The notes beneath the pieces are model-generated. The model saw only the letters and a program-made list of their open reading frames with translations, ran no database searches and was not told the origin of the DNA. Below, one piece after another: positions 10,171 through 21,182 of a DNA stretch of 64,000 nucleotides (position 1 is its first letter; the number at the start of each line of letters is the position of its first letter). Source of the stretch: Hofstenia miamia (lineage: Eukaryota; Xenacoelomorpha; Acoela); the NCBI GenBank assembly GCA_004352715.1, contig SCFE01000089.1, forward strand, positions 1,411,305 through 1,475,304, written 5' to 3'. A program made the position numbers and the translations under genes.

Positions 10171-11652
10171 TTAATTAAGTTCCCAATCTTGGGTATTTAA
10201 GTGGTCTAAATACTCTTGGTCCCTAACTTTATGTTTAGGCAAAATATGAGTAGCAGTAATGTTGCTACTATTACCAAGGTTATTTTCATACTTGACCTCA
10301 GAGAGGTTGTCTTCCTCACATTTGGTGAGGTTAGTATAATTCTCGAGTTCATTTACTCCATTGTCAACAAGTGAAAATTCCCTATTAAGGTTGATGACGA
10401 CATTACTAATACCCTTAACAGTTTGTTTGAGTTGTTGGAAATGGGTGACTCTCACATTATTCAATAGATATTGATGGTGATCTAACACATTTGTAATGGT
10501 AAATGGCCCTGCCAATTGGTGGCAAGCTTCTGCACTTGATTTGCATCAGTAATCTGGTGAGAAAATATGCAAAAACTTTGTCCCCAACCTTCTGAGGTTC
10601 ACCATACAGTTTGTGATTGAAATTCCACCATTGACAGATACCAGATTGATTAGTGTTCCAAAAGATAGTTAAGTGTACTTCTTGAAATTCATGTAACATA
10701 TGATTCACAAAATTTTCTAATATAGGTTTGTTATAATCTGGAAACATAATTCAAAGGGGTGTACTCACCTCTCGCCAAACATTGCCTTAAATGGACTGAC
10801 CTTAGTAGTTGTATGCACTGCAGTGTTATAAAAATAATCTACTTCCTCAATGATGTATTTCCAATTCCTACTGGCTGCTCAGGCGAGGGCAACCCAGATT
10901 AGTTTGATAACAGTGTGGTTAAGTCTTTCAACAACTCCATTGGACTGCAGGTGGTACACAGTGGTAAACTCATGGCATATTTCAAGCTCCTTCATGAAGG
11001 TTTCCATAAAGTGGTTTTCAAATTGGGGGCTGCAATCTGAAATGAGGCACTCCATGGGCATGAACTTGAGAACCCATTCCTTGACCACTTTCTCTTCAAT
11101 AACCTCAGAAGTGGTGCTGTCAAGGGGGATTAGTCAAGCATATTTGGTGAAATGGTCAATGAGTACAAGGAGGTACTGATACCCCTCCTCGTCACAGGAG
11201 AGCTTCTCAATGTCCATATGTACAACTTTGTTTGTGTGTTCCACAGCTCTGCTGTGCAGCCTGGCTCACTGCTCCTGGAAATGTCTGGCTCTCTGCAACA
11301 GACAAGTGGTGCATTTGTCAATCATGTCCTGCACTGTTGCTCTAATACCAATAGTAACATATCTTGCATTAAGCGTTCACTTGGTTTGAATGATACCTAA
11401 CTGGCCTTTCTCATGCATCTTTCATACTAGATCTCTTTGAAAGTATTCAGGAACTGCAAGTTGACTATTTCGGCTCTGTGTGTAAAGCAGGCCTGCATCA
11501 GTAAGTTTCCAATTATAGCACTGAAAATACCTGTTTGCAATGGGGCAAAGGATGTAGTTGTCATTTCTCAGCTTGGCAATAATCTCACTTAATACTTTAT
11601 CATGGCATTGGTGATGTACAATTTCTGTTTCAGTAATCTCCTCCTTTACCAA
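10171..11652 (-). pseudogene. Gypsy element 2: integrase (broken)
   Basis: The minus-strand order is complete. The H2C2 region is damaged around 11130-11652. The core start VHMDIEKLSCDEEGYQYL carries the first catalytic Asp, LISDCSPQFENHFME the second, and SNGVVERLNHT the Glu. Then comes the C-terminal domain (AVHTTTKVSPFKAMFGERYTP and GPFTITNVLDHHQYLLNNVR, an SH3-like region ending near 10450). All three catalytic acids survive, but stops and shifts interrupt the frame near 11120, 10870 and 10520. The tail ends in QDWELN at 10171, with no LTR after it; ORF3 follows. Confidence 0.88.
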
Positions 11653-11777
11653 AATGAGGAGGATATTGTTTCCAAGTTGGTCTGCATTGATCTCAGGCAG
11701 ACACTGATAGTTGCTGAATGGGATAAATCTGAATGGGGTTTTCTCTCCAGGTGGTTTCTGGAGATCATGCTCATAGC

Positions 11778-12329
11778 TCAGGAGAGCAGTCCAATAGTCT
11801 GCGTTGTTATGTAGTCTCCTGGATGATGTTTAATGCAAAAGGTAAAATCATTCAAGTACTCGATCCATTTGGTGATGATATTAGACTGGTCCCCAGAGAA
11901 TTTCTTCAGCCATGCCAGTGCTGAGTTGTTGGTGCACACAGTAAACTGGCGTCCCAGTATGAAAAAACGAAACCTTTTCAGACTCTCAACTAGAGTGAGC
12001 ATTTCTGAATTGGTCACGCCATAATTTAGCTTGGCATTTTGGAGCTTGCAGCTGAAATGTGGGTTTGGGCTCTCTTTCCAGTCAATTATCTAACTAAGCA
12101 TGCCACTGATAGCAATGGAACTGGCGTCACAGTCAATAAGGAATTCCTTTGAGTAATCTGGTGTGTTTAAGCTGGGAATTCTTCTAAGTTCTTTCTTAAC
12201 ATTGTCAAGCTCTTCCTGCTCAATCCAGCTCCATTTAAATTCAACATTGCGCCACAGTAGGTTGGAGATGTGCTTTGTTTTGATAGCTAACTCTGAGATG
12301 AAGGTGCCATAGTAATTCAAGAATCCCAT
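11778..12329 (-). pseudogene. Gypsy element 2: RNase H
   Basis: MGFLNYYGTFISELA is the RT thumb/connection motif (usually FLGLxNYYRRFI). FLIDCDASSIAISGML carries the first RNase H Asp, and MTNSEMLTLVESLKRFRFFILG carries the Glu motif (E.LA.V...K.FR.YL.G). FTVCTNNSALAWL has Asn where TDH.AL normally has Asp. A stop near 12090 splits the piece. In active relatives this domain removes the RNA strand after minus-strand synthesis. Confidence 0.88.
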
Positions 12330-12332
12330 GAG

Positions 12333-13145
12333 TCATTGTACGTCCTTAAGAGAACAGGGAGTTTCAATCTTATCAAGATGGTCTTTCACATCATTCTTGA
12401 TGGAGATACGACCAGGTTCAAGAATTCTTCTGAGAAAGGTAATGTGAGGCTGTAACAGAGAACACTTATTTCTGTTGACTTGAAGGCCAAACTTGTATAA
12501 CAAGCTAAGGGTGCATCCAAGCCTTTCCAGATGCTCAGAGAAAGTATTACCAGCAACGAGAATATCGTCCATATAGGCCATTATGCCAGGTTCAAGTACA
12601 TTGGCACCATTTCTAAGTATGAGGGTAACATAATGCTGGAAAGTCACAGGGGTGTTGCAGAGCCCAAAAGCCGTATACTTCCACTCAAAGAGGCAGTATG
12701 GAGTTATAAAGGCGGTCTTTGAAATGTCGGAAGGTTTCATTGTCACCTGTCAGTAGGCCTTGCACAGGTTGAGGCAGCTGAATGACTTGTATTGACTAGC
12801 ATCATATAGAAGATACTTGATGCACGGGAGTGGGTATGCATCCTTCACTGTAACATCATTAAGTTTTCAGAAATCAGCGCAGAGGCAGTACTTGTCACCT
12901 TGTTTAATGAAGACAGTGGGAGCCATGTAGGGGCATTTGCTAGCTTGGATGATGCCACTTTCTATGAGGTTGCATAAGATCTTTTCATACTCCTCCCAGA
13001 GGTTTTCTGGTACTCTTCTGATGGGCAAGCAAATTTGATGATCATTCTTGGTTACCATGGAATGCTGTTCTCCAACAGCCTGGCTGATGCTGATTGAACC
13101 ATAATTAAAGACCTCATGATGCTGTCTGAGCAGATGGGAAAGCAA
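12333..13145 (-). pseudogene. Gypsy element 2: reverse transcriptase (active-site box intact)
   Basis: RT motifs in order on the minus strand: RRVPENLWEEYEKI, LIESGIIQASKCPYMAP, FIKQGDKYCLCADF, KTAFITPYCLFEWKYTAFG, LCNTPVTFQHYVTLIL, and the box AYMDDILVAG, followed by LQVNRNKCSLLQPHITFLRR. The YMDD catalytic box is preserved, unlike in elements 1 and 3. Frames break near 12750-12866. The text matches the third element's RT closely (RRVPENL, SPYAALTVFVKQGNKY), so elements 2 and 3 belong to one lineage. Confidence 0.9.
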
Positions 13146-13694
13146 CTCAAACTCCTGAGAACTAAGATGTGGATGCGTCCACTCATTAAAAAGGGGATCT
13201 GAACATTGTCACTCAGCTCTGCCAGATCGTGAATGGCCATTAAGATTGGTGAGCAGGTGTTGGCCTGAAATTCCAGACGAACTGGGGTTGCAATGAGCCT
13301 TAGTTGAGACCAATATATTTGGACTAAAGAATAGGAACTATTCAGAACAGTAACACATGTTTTTCCTTTAGAAACAAGACAGAGATCAGGGGAGAAGTTA
13401 ACTCCATGGAAGTGTTTTCCCTTAAATCCAGAAATCATAATGTGTCCAGTATAAGCAGAGTCAGTGTGGACAGGAACACGTCACCAATGATGAGGCTCCA
13501 TGATCACATGCTCAGAAAAACTCAAAGAGATGTCCTTGGTAGGGATGGTGGTAAGCTCTTGCTGATGTTTGCTTTCTCTGATGGAGATGTTTTTATTACC
13601 ATAATCAATAATCAGGGATGGAAATGGCATTGCTGTGCACAGCGCCATGCATAGCAAACTGCCTTTAATGTAACAGCCAATCAGAGGCTGTTAA
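13146..13694 (-). pseudogene. Gypsy element 2: protease-RT spacer
   Basis: A continuous minus-strand reading from 13438 (MISGFKGKHFHGVNFSPDLC) overlaps the start of RT in another frame. It holds no catalytic motif I recognise. It corresponds to the variable linker between protease and RT, also seen in element 3 between the second protease motif and RRVPENL. It ends at the hAT insertion. Confidence 0.6.
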
Positions 13695-15396
13695 CAGTAG
13701 ATTCATTTATGTGATGATGTGTGATTTACATGATATGTGATTTATGCTCAGTTGCTTCTGTCATGTTTTCATATGAAAAACACTTTGCACTTGCTGGTGA
13801 AAACAAATGCTCATGCAAATTGTGTTCAACAAAGATTATGTATGAGTCAGCAAAAAAACATTCTTCTAATTTGCAAAACAATTTAAAGGCAAAGTACCCT
13901 GAAATTTTTGAAGAAAAAGTTCCTAACAAAATTGCAAAGATATTGGATTACCTTGTACCAGCAAGCAAGAGTAGATTACCAAATTTATCAGCTTTGGACC
14001 AACAAGCAATTGCCACATGCTGTTCATCACATGTTCTTCCACATGATATTGTTGAAGGTGAATTCTTTCAATTTGCATATGGATGTGCAGTTAAATCTCA
14101 TCATAAAATCTCAGAAAGAATTAAATCCCTTGCCAATGAATGGAGACAAATTATCACAGATGAAATGAAAGGACAGTTTGTTATGCTATTGATGGACGGT
14201 TGGACTGACAGTGTTTCTAAACAACATCATGTTTGCATCCTTATGTGGAATGGTAAGAAGATATTTTACCTATTGAGTGTTGTTATGTCGTCAAAACTTG
14301 CAGTGGATTTTTGGAATTTGTTACATCAGTCCATTTCCACTTTGGTAGGCAGCAGAATCATAGCAATAGTTGCAGATAATGCAAGAAATATCCAAGGAGG
14401 TCTACAGTTGATTCATGAAGAGAACTCCTAAATACTCAACATGAGGTGTAGTGCTCATTTTTTCAATTTAATTGTTAAAGATGTTTTTGTGAAAGTGGAC
14501 ATTGCAAAACAATCACTGACAATATTAGATGGAATGGTATGCAACAAGCTCCTACCTAGATATTCACCAACAAGATGGACAGCTAGATATGCCAGTTTAT
14601 GCCTTGCTTTGACAAAAAATGTATCTACTGAATTAGAAGTGATTCAGTTTGAGCAAACAAAACAGATCCTTAATGAAGTTTGTAAGCATCTAATGATTGT
14701 TCAAAAGGACAATGCCAATGTTTTTGACGTTATCACAGCATTTCATTCAATACATAATGCATGGCTCAAAAATCCTGCATTGCCCACAGAAAGAAAAGCT
14801 ATTTTGGAGGAAAAAGTTTTCAGAAAATGATGGAAGCAATTTAAAACTAGCTCTTTGGGAATAGTCGTGAGCTGCATATCTTCATATATGCAATGCACAA
14901 ATGAGGATTTTTTGGGTCACTTGTTGGATGAGCCAACTGACTTTGAAAAACGGGTTTTTGAGTCTTGGGCAAAAGCAGTGTTGCCCAATAATCGACATGC
15001 CAAATTTGTTGAAGAAAAAGAGTTGTTACAGGACATAATCTGTCTAAATGATGCAGTTGTTTTGGACAGATTTCCTCTTCATTGCCTTCTATACAATATG
15101 GTAAAGAAAATAGCCATTTCTGAAGCTGCTGTTGAATGTGCATTCTCTTGCCACAAATTGATCCACAACAGAATTCAGGCAAACTTATGATAGAATTTTA
15201 GATGTTGCAGCATGAGATGTCACTGAAGCAGATATTACAAAAGAAATTTTTGAAATAGACACTTTGAGGACTCAGATTAGTAAATTTTTTGTTACAATTC
15301 ATTTGTTGCATTTTGCATGAATAAAAATTGTCCATAACCAATGATTTTATAAATAGCTGTTAATGGAGCTGTTAACAGCCATCTTCTGCTGTTAAC
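13687..15396 (+). mobile_element. hAT DNA transposon inserted in gypsy element 2
   Basis: Element about 13695-15387. The ends read CAGTAGAT on the left and, in reverse complement, CAGAAGAT on the right, matching at 7 of 8. An 8-bp duplication flanks it: GCTGTTAA at 13687-13694 and 15388-15395 (equivalently CTGTTAAC shifted by one base). 8-bp duplications and CAG-type ends are hAT hallmarks. Removing it rejoins the gypsy protease end to the spacer on the minus strand. Length is about 1.69 kb. Confidence 0.87.
13721..15190 (+). pseudogene. hAT transposase, two in-frame stops
   Basis: One frame runs the full length (about 489 codons), broken only by TAA at 14429-14431 and TGA near 14828-14830. 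The N-terminus has a BED-like zinc finger with the Cys pair (CSCKLC), but SSNLQNNLKAKYP has Asn and Tyr where the zinc-binding His residues normally sit. The middle contains LLMDGWTDSVSKQHHV and IVADNARNIQGG (catalytic region), then RCSAHFFNLIVKD. The C-terminus has the hATC dimerisation signature (ISEAAVECAFSCHKLIHNRI). The spacer before the dimerisation motif is shorter than in most hAT proteins. Recently dead rather than ancient. Confidence 0.9.
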
Positions 15397-15823
15397 AGTT
15401 CATGGCCAAAAGAGTGTTTAATGGCATTTTCAACATCCCTGTCAATAATGCATGAATTCTGCTCAAGAAAATCATTTCCCAAAATTATGTCATATGGAAG
15501 CGGTTGACTGCAAGTATTGATGACAATTAGATCAATGACAAAAAGCTCCTGCTGAATGCGTAACTCTAGGTTTGGTATGTGACCTTTGAGCAAGAGGGAA
15601 TTTCCAGAAGCATCCAGCAGACGCACAGTAGACGGAAGTAGGTCATTTCATGACAGGCACAGCTTAGAACAACAGGAGTCACTGATTATCGAGGCTGAGG
15701 CCCTGGTATTGATGGTGACATTTACCAGGGATCCATTTATATTGACTGGGATTATGTTCATATGAAACAGCAAAGTGACAACCAGAACATCATGCACACA
15801 TTTTCTAGGAGGTGGTGCTCCAA
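15372..15823 (-). pseudogene. Gypsy element 2: aspartic protease region
   Basis: The strongest piece (15397-15626) reads MRLLDASGNSLLLKGHI, a hydrophobic strand, and DIILGNDFLEQNSCIID, which is the conserved C-terminal protease motif (ILG.DFL). The active-site part should lie in 15627-15823, where the minus-strand text includes VNVTINTRASASIISDSCC; that would correspond to the triad segment with Asp changed. Its downstream end is cut by the hAT target site. Confidence 0.75.
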
Positions 15824-17257
15824 CTAGTTTGACTGGGTAGCTAAGCCAACAGGTGACTCAAGAGAACATTCCTGGCCTCCAGGCTCATTGATGAGGAAAC
15901 CTTTGCCATTGGCAACTAGATGGATAACTGCTTGGCACTGAGATTTAGTGTGCCATTTCTGACCACAATGGAAGCAACAAGTATGCTCCAGTTCTATCTT
16001 TATGGTAGAATTGATGGTGCTTGAAGAGGTAGGGGGCTTTGGTTGAGAGGAACCAGCTTTTAGGTCTCTGGCATCCTTATCAATATTAGTAGTGTTGTGC
16101 AGCATACATATGATGTTTATGGCTTTGCAGATAATTGCACTGAGATCATTCTCAGGATCGCACTTGAGCTCAAGGCAACTTCGAATGTTAGACGGGAAGC
16201 ATTGGCAGATGTATGAAATGAGATCATGCTTCAAATACTCAGGGGTGAGGTTACTTAGATGAAACAGCCTTTCTACTTGTGCAATGTATGTGCAAATGTC
16301 ATCACCTTTTTTGAATGAGAGATCACAAAGTAGTGTTTTGTACTGATGTTTGATATGGGAGCCTTATAATGGTCCTCAAAATATCCAATAAGAAGAGGAT
16401 AACTAGTCTTCACATCTTGATCTAACATCATGTACTGATTGTATGTGATACCTTGAAGGTAGGTAGGGAATTGAGTGACAACAGCATCTTGGGTAGCTTT
16501 GTACTGCCACATGGTTAACTTGAAGAGAAAAAACCACTCTTCAAAAGATTGAGAGATCTCATTAATCTTTCCAGTGAATTTAGGTAATATTGAATGATGA
16601 TTAAACAAGTTAGCAGTATCAGCTCCAGCAGCAGTCATGGGTAGGATTGACTGAGTAAAGTGAGGGCCACTCTTAAGTGCAGACCTGGAAAGATTGCATG
16701 ACTGTGGTGGAGTAGATGGAGTTACACCTGTAGGGGTAACACAGTTACTTATGGGTGCAGGAGGCGAAATGGTCACACTCATCACAGACAAAATTGGAGT
16801 GGCAATTGTGGTTAGCTTGTTAACCTGAGTCAGTACTGACTGAGTGAAGGTGGGCTCTCCAGCTGTGAAAGAAGTAATGGGAGTAATGAATTGTGTTGTA
16901 AATGGTGTGGAAGTGGAGACAATGGGGCTGTTCAGGAGGTGAGCAGAAATCATTTCAGAGATTTGCTTTGACACACATTCAGAGAAATTGTCCAATGCAT
17001 CCTGTAGAACACTGCAAGTGATATACTCTGAAGGTCTTGACTGGGGAGTTAATGAATGAGGGGCTGCTCTGGTGCAGTGGGGAAATAGGCAGAGGCATTG
17101 CCAAGGTCTGGAGTTGGATCTCCAGAGTGTTAAGGGAATCTTTGAAACAGCACTCCCTCAGTTGGGTATCTTGGGCACACTCTTGCATTTCAGCTTGAAG
17201 TGAATCTAGATGTTGCTCACAAGCAAGGCATTGACTAGTTTCTTTGGCCAAGCGCAA
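15824..17257 (-). pseudogene. Gypsy element 2: gag with one zinc knuckle
   Basis: Three minus-strand pieces: an N-terminal coiled region (17257-16979), a Thr/Pro-rich linker then the capsid-like core (16995-16273; LPKFTGKINEISQSFEEWFFLF and FPTYLQGITYNQYMMLDQD), and the C-terminal part (16234-15824) with the CCHC knuckle CFHCGQKWHTKSQC. The core aligns by eye with element 3 (ILPKFTGRVDSYSLMFNEWVQMF). Single frameshifts separate the pieces. In functional copies this assembles the particle and binds the RNA. Confidence 0.85.
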
Positions 17258-17284
17258 AGTTGATCAATTTAATGATTATAATCA

Positions 17285-17592
17285 CTAAATAATCAATGTA
17301 AAAGGGTTGTTTAGTAGACAAACATGATCCCATTTAGTAGCATCAGTAACATCCCAGATAAGATCACTCCCATCATTGTGTAAAATTTTGACTGATATAG
17401 CCAACTGTATGCTTTGCAAATCAATGTATTCATTTTGTTCTGAACCAAAATTAAATTCAATCATTGGACCATTAAACCCTGATATTGGGAAATATTTTTG
17501 TGTGCTACCACCATTGAAGTTTACCAAAACTTTATCTTGTTCAAAATGTAGCATCATCCAAAGCAACCAAGCTGCAAGCGAGGAATAATGTC
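17285..17592 (-). pseudogene. Polinton-type capsid-like protein, N-terminal fragment
   Basis: The minus-strand reading includes NGPMIEFNFG, EQNEYIDLQSIQL and SVKILHNDGSDL, then HVCLLNN. This order (GP.IEF....G....YIDL....L.V..KI...DG..L....V...NN) is that of the invertebrate 'F54H12.2-like' family, which I associate with Polinton/Maverick jelly-roll capsid proteins. The association is from memory and needs a search. About 90 residues remain of a protein usually several hundred long; the rest is lost where gypsy element 2 begins. Its first codons lie within the inner edge of the inverted repeat. Confidence 0.55.
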
Positions 17593-18285
17593 GAATGATT
17601 AATAATAATTAGAATTGATTGTAAAATTTAGTTAATTATCTTAGTTACTTTGTACAATGCAACCAAGCCATAATATTGTTCAAATTAAGAAAAACTTGTT
17701 AGCCGATCAAGTAACATTTGACAAATTATATTGAGCGAAATTACGCTTACGAAGGAACAGCCATATTGGCAGACGAATCATTTAAAATTCAAAATCAGCA
17801 GGTACTTTTGGAAAATTTTTATAAATAGCTTTGAACTAAACAGAAATTTGATGAGCAATAAATTCTTCGGAGTTTATTTTATTTTCATTCTTCTATTATC
17901 TGGTTTGATTATTTAATAAGATGTGCAGCTAGGCAAGTTGTGTCGAGTAGTGGCTGGATTCCATCACGGGATCGATTCGAAGGGTCCTTGTGCCAGTCAC
18001 GAAACCGCACTTATGTTATGGTTAGGAGTTTTTCGATTCTTGCCTAGTCTGACTATCGATTCATACATGTATAAAATAATCAATGCTTAAAACGACTGGA
18101 TAGTCGACACTTAGGGATATACATGTTATTAATAGTAGGAGACTCGACTATAATTGACTAAATAAGTGACCTTACATGTATCCCTATTAGATGTAAGTTT
18201 AGGAAACTGCAATCTTATTAATTAGATTACTAAGCCAATAAGTTTACGGTAATGGCTACATTAATAATATTTGAACGCAGTTAGT
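17548..18285. repeat. Right terminal inverted repeat
   Basis: Reverse complement of 1-754, diverged by scattered substitutions and small indels. Its inner end (17548) coincides with the point where homology to the left copy stops, and its outer end reads GCAGTTAGT. The two repeats enclose all of gypsy elements 1 and 2. Confidence 0.85.
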
Positions 18286-18640
18286 ATCAATGCCTGGTTG
18301 CTTTATTTGAACAAATCAACAAACACTGTACAAAGTTGAGTTTAAGTCAGTTACAACTTAACATGAGTGCACGCACTGAACTCAAGTAAGGTACACATAA
18401 TTAGTTCCAATTGAGCTGAGATGGTGCAGTGGATTCAATCGTCATTCATAAAGGAGGGGAACTGTGTTGTGGAGATTGGCTTCGGGCAGTGGCCCACAGA
18501 AGAACTGGAGAAGAAATGTCACGTGGCTCCATCACCTAAATAGTGATAATTAATACTCGATTAACATAACTAGTTGATTAAAAAGGAAAAGTTTGGCGAT
18601 TCGATAATTCAGTAACTCCTCACCCGCAATTTACTGAGTG
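18286..18640. other. Noncoding spacer between the TIR element and gypsy element 3
   Basis: No gene seen. A GC-richer stretch near 18415-18540 contains TGGTGCAGTGG, which fits an RNA polymerase III A box, but no properly spaced B box is evident. Confidence 0.4.
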
Positions 18641-18647
18641 CTAATTA

Positions 18648-19290
18648 TCAACAATAATACACGGTGCAAATAAGCCAGGTGGAGGATGTTACATCATTCA
18701 CATTGTTCCTCATTCTTATTTCGCCTTTTTGAATTTGTCTGCCCAGGAATACTACCTGTGTTTTTAGAATTTCACATTTCTTCCCATTTACACACAAACC
18801 TGCATTATAGAGAATTTTCAATGTTCTATCCAGTTTATCTAGATGCTCCTCAATCATATTACTTGCTATTAGAATATTGTCTATGTATGCACTTACTCCC
18901 TTTTCAATATTTTTGTTATTCTGCTTGAGCACTTTTGTTACATACATTTAAAAGGTAGCCAGGGCATTACATAATCCAAAAGCCATGTACATCCCTTTGA
19001 ATAGACTGTATGGCCATTATAAATGCTGTCTTCTCAATATCTTTAGGCTCCATCAGCACCTGCCAGTATGCTTTACATAAATCTATACAGGTATAGTATT
19101 TATTTTTCTGGCTTTGTATATGATATCCTCTATTCTCAGAAGTGGATATGTGTCTTTCTTTGTAATCTTGTTTAACTTGTGAAAATCTATGCACTGCCTG
19201 TATTTATTTCCTTGTTTCACAAAGACTGTCAGTGCTGCATATGGGCTTTCACTAGGTCTGATTATCTTATTGTCTATCAATTCATTCTGA
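18648..19290 (-). pseudogene. Gypsy element 3: reverse transcriptase (inactive, truncated)
   Basis: Minus-strand RT. SESPYAALTVFVKQGNKYRQ and IDFHKLNKITKKDTYPLLRI (upstream frame), then YTCIDLCKAYWQVLMEPKD, EKTAFIMA, and AYIDNILIAS at the catalytic box, followed by NGKKCEILKTQVVFLGRQI. The box reads YIDN rather than YIDD, removing a metal-binding Asp. The element ends near 18680 before RNase H, so RNase H, integrase and 3' LTR are missing. Confidence 0.88.
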
Positions 19291-20274
19291 ATAGTATTGT
19301 AATTCTCTTTCAAATTTTCTGGTACTCTTCTGCATGGTAGTCTTATCAGTTCTTCCATAGTTGTTATAATTTTGTGTGTTTCTCCTACTGCTTTTCCAAC
19401 ACTTATTTCTCTGAAGTTGAATATTTTAGCATGTTTCTGTAGGATTTTTATCAATTTTTCCCTTTCTTCATTGCTAAGATGCTTGCATTCCATTTTGTTG
19501 ATTTCCAGTATTTTATACTCTTTGTCTTCTTCTACTATGTTAATTGTTTTGTTTGCCATCATTTTTTCTGTCTTAACTTTCTTTCCTTTAATTTTCAGAT
19601 TATCCCTTTTTATATGGTGGTTTGTCACATTCAATATTGGTATAGTACCCTTGCCTTTGTTTACTATGCACAAATTTGAAGGAATTGATAGCTTTTTCAT
19701 ATTAATCCCTTTTTGATCATATATCATGATTTCTGCAGTTAGCTCATTTTCCATTTGTATTTGACACATTTTCCAATTATTCAGGAAAATTCTTATATCC
19801 TCACATAATTGAAATTGTATTACTTTAGTGTCTTCTTCTTCTTTTTCTTCATGGGTTGTGATTACTTCCTGCTTTACCAATATTTTCTTGTTGGTATTGT
19901 CAATAATACATTTGTTGTTCATTAGAAAATCATTCCCTAATATTACTTCACAGGGTAGTGAGTTTTTTTCTGTATCTATGACCATAAATGTTTGTGAAAA
20001 CATTGTGTTTGCTATTCAAATTGGTATCTCTAGTAATTTACCTTTTATGTCAATATAATCTCCAATGCATTTATTAACCTGCTCTCTTTTCACTTTGTAG
20101 ATTTTTTCTTTCAAATCCTATCTTCAAAGCACACTCATCAGTGATAATTGATATTACTGCTCCCCTATCTATGGTTGCTTTGACCATTACACCATTAATT
20201 ACAACTGTAATTGTATTTGTTTTGATCAGTTCTGTTACAATTAGAGTGGGTGCATGGTTTACCAGAGGCTGCAC
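19083..20274 (-). pseudogene. Gypsy element 3: protease and protease-RT spacer
   Basis: 20074-20274 carries a protease active-site-like segment (VKATIDRGAVISIITDECALKIGF). The usual D[ST]GA is altered to DRGA, so the protease is probably dead. The frame changes near 20030, and 19083-20003 continues with EVILGNDFLMNNKCIID, a Lys-rich linker with few motifs, then RRVPENLKENYNTIQNELID, which begins RT. The linker matches the spacer of element 2 in position and length. Confidence 0.85.
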
Positions 20275-20321
20275 TCCTTCTAGTTTAAAGTATCACTTTC
20301 CATTTCTTCATTTTGTCAAGG

Positions 20322-21164
20322 TTATTTGTTATCTTCTAATAAATCTTTGTCATTGAAAAATGCTTCTTCCTCCTCAATGAAGTTAATTTTTTGTTTACAA
20401 TATTTTTTTGTGTGGCCTTTCTTATTGCACATTTGACATTTCAAATCCTTTCTATTTATTCTTTTTATCATTCCATCTTTCAATTTTATTCTTATAATCT
20501 CATCTTTTAGTTTTCTGACCTCTTCTTTTCCTGTTATTTTACTGGTGCTATGTATTGTAGTCAATGTTGTTGCCTTTATTGTTGTCAACTTTTCATTTAT
20601 CCAAGCATTATTCTTCATAGTGACTTGTATTGCTAACCCTTTTCTTATCATCCATTCTAATAAATCATCTGCATTGCACTTTATTTCAAACTCTTGTTGA
20701 ATTGGTTCTGGGAGTCACTTGCAAATATGTGAAAACAAGTCATATTTTGAATATGTTTGTTCCCTAGAACTTAGCTTTAATAGTCTCTCCACTTGCGACA
20801 TGTAATTCCATAAATCCTCTCTTTTATTCATTGTTGGAATATTCATTAACATACAATATTGACTTTTAAAGCTTTCATCATCATAATACTGTTTGTATTC
20901 TCCTATCAACTTTTCATAATCTGTTTTCATCTCTAAATCCAACACCAAATAATGCAGATAAGCTGCACCCCCCAAGTATAGAGGGAATTTCACTGCCCCT
21001 TGTTTTTGTATCACCTTTCTCTCCTTCATGCTCATTTCAAACATTTGGACCCATTCATTAAACATCAGTGAATAGCTATCAACCCTTCCTGTGAATTTCG
21101 GGAGGATTGCTTTACATGCTGGTGTGTCTATATCTTCCTCTTCTGACAATATCATTTCTTCCAA
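20322..21164 (-). pseudogene. Gypsy element 3: gag core and zinc knuckle
   Basis: 20715-21164 is the capsid-like core (ILPKFTGRVDSYSLMFNEW, FPLYLGGAAYLHYLVLDLE, YKQYYDDESF). 20322-20651 is a basic segment ending in the CCHC knuckle CQMCNKKGHTKKYC. A frame change and a stop separate them near 20690. The same core order is found in element 2. Confidence 0.85.
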
Positions 21165-21182
21165 TATAGGCTTTATATTGCT

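Noticed and set aside
18415-18545. tRNA-derived SINE
   Set aside because: An A-box-like sequence is present but no B box at proper distance, tail or target duplication.
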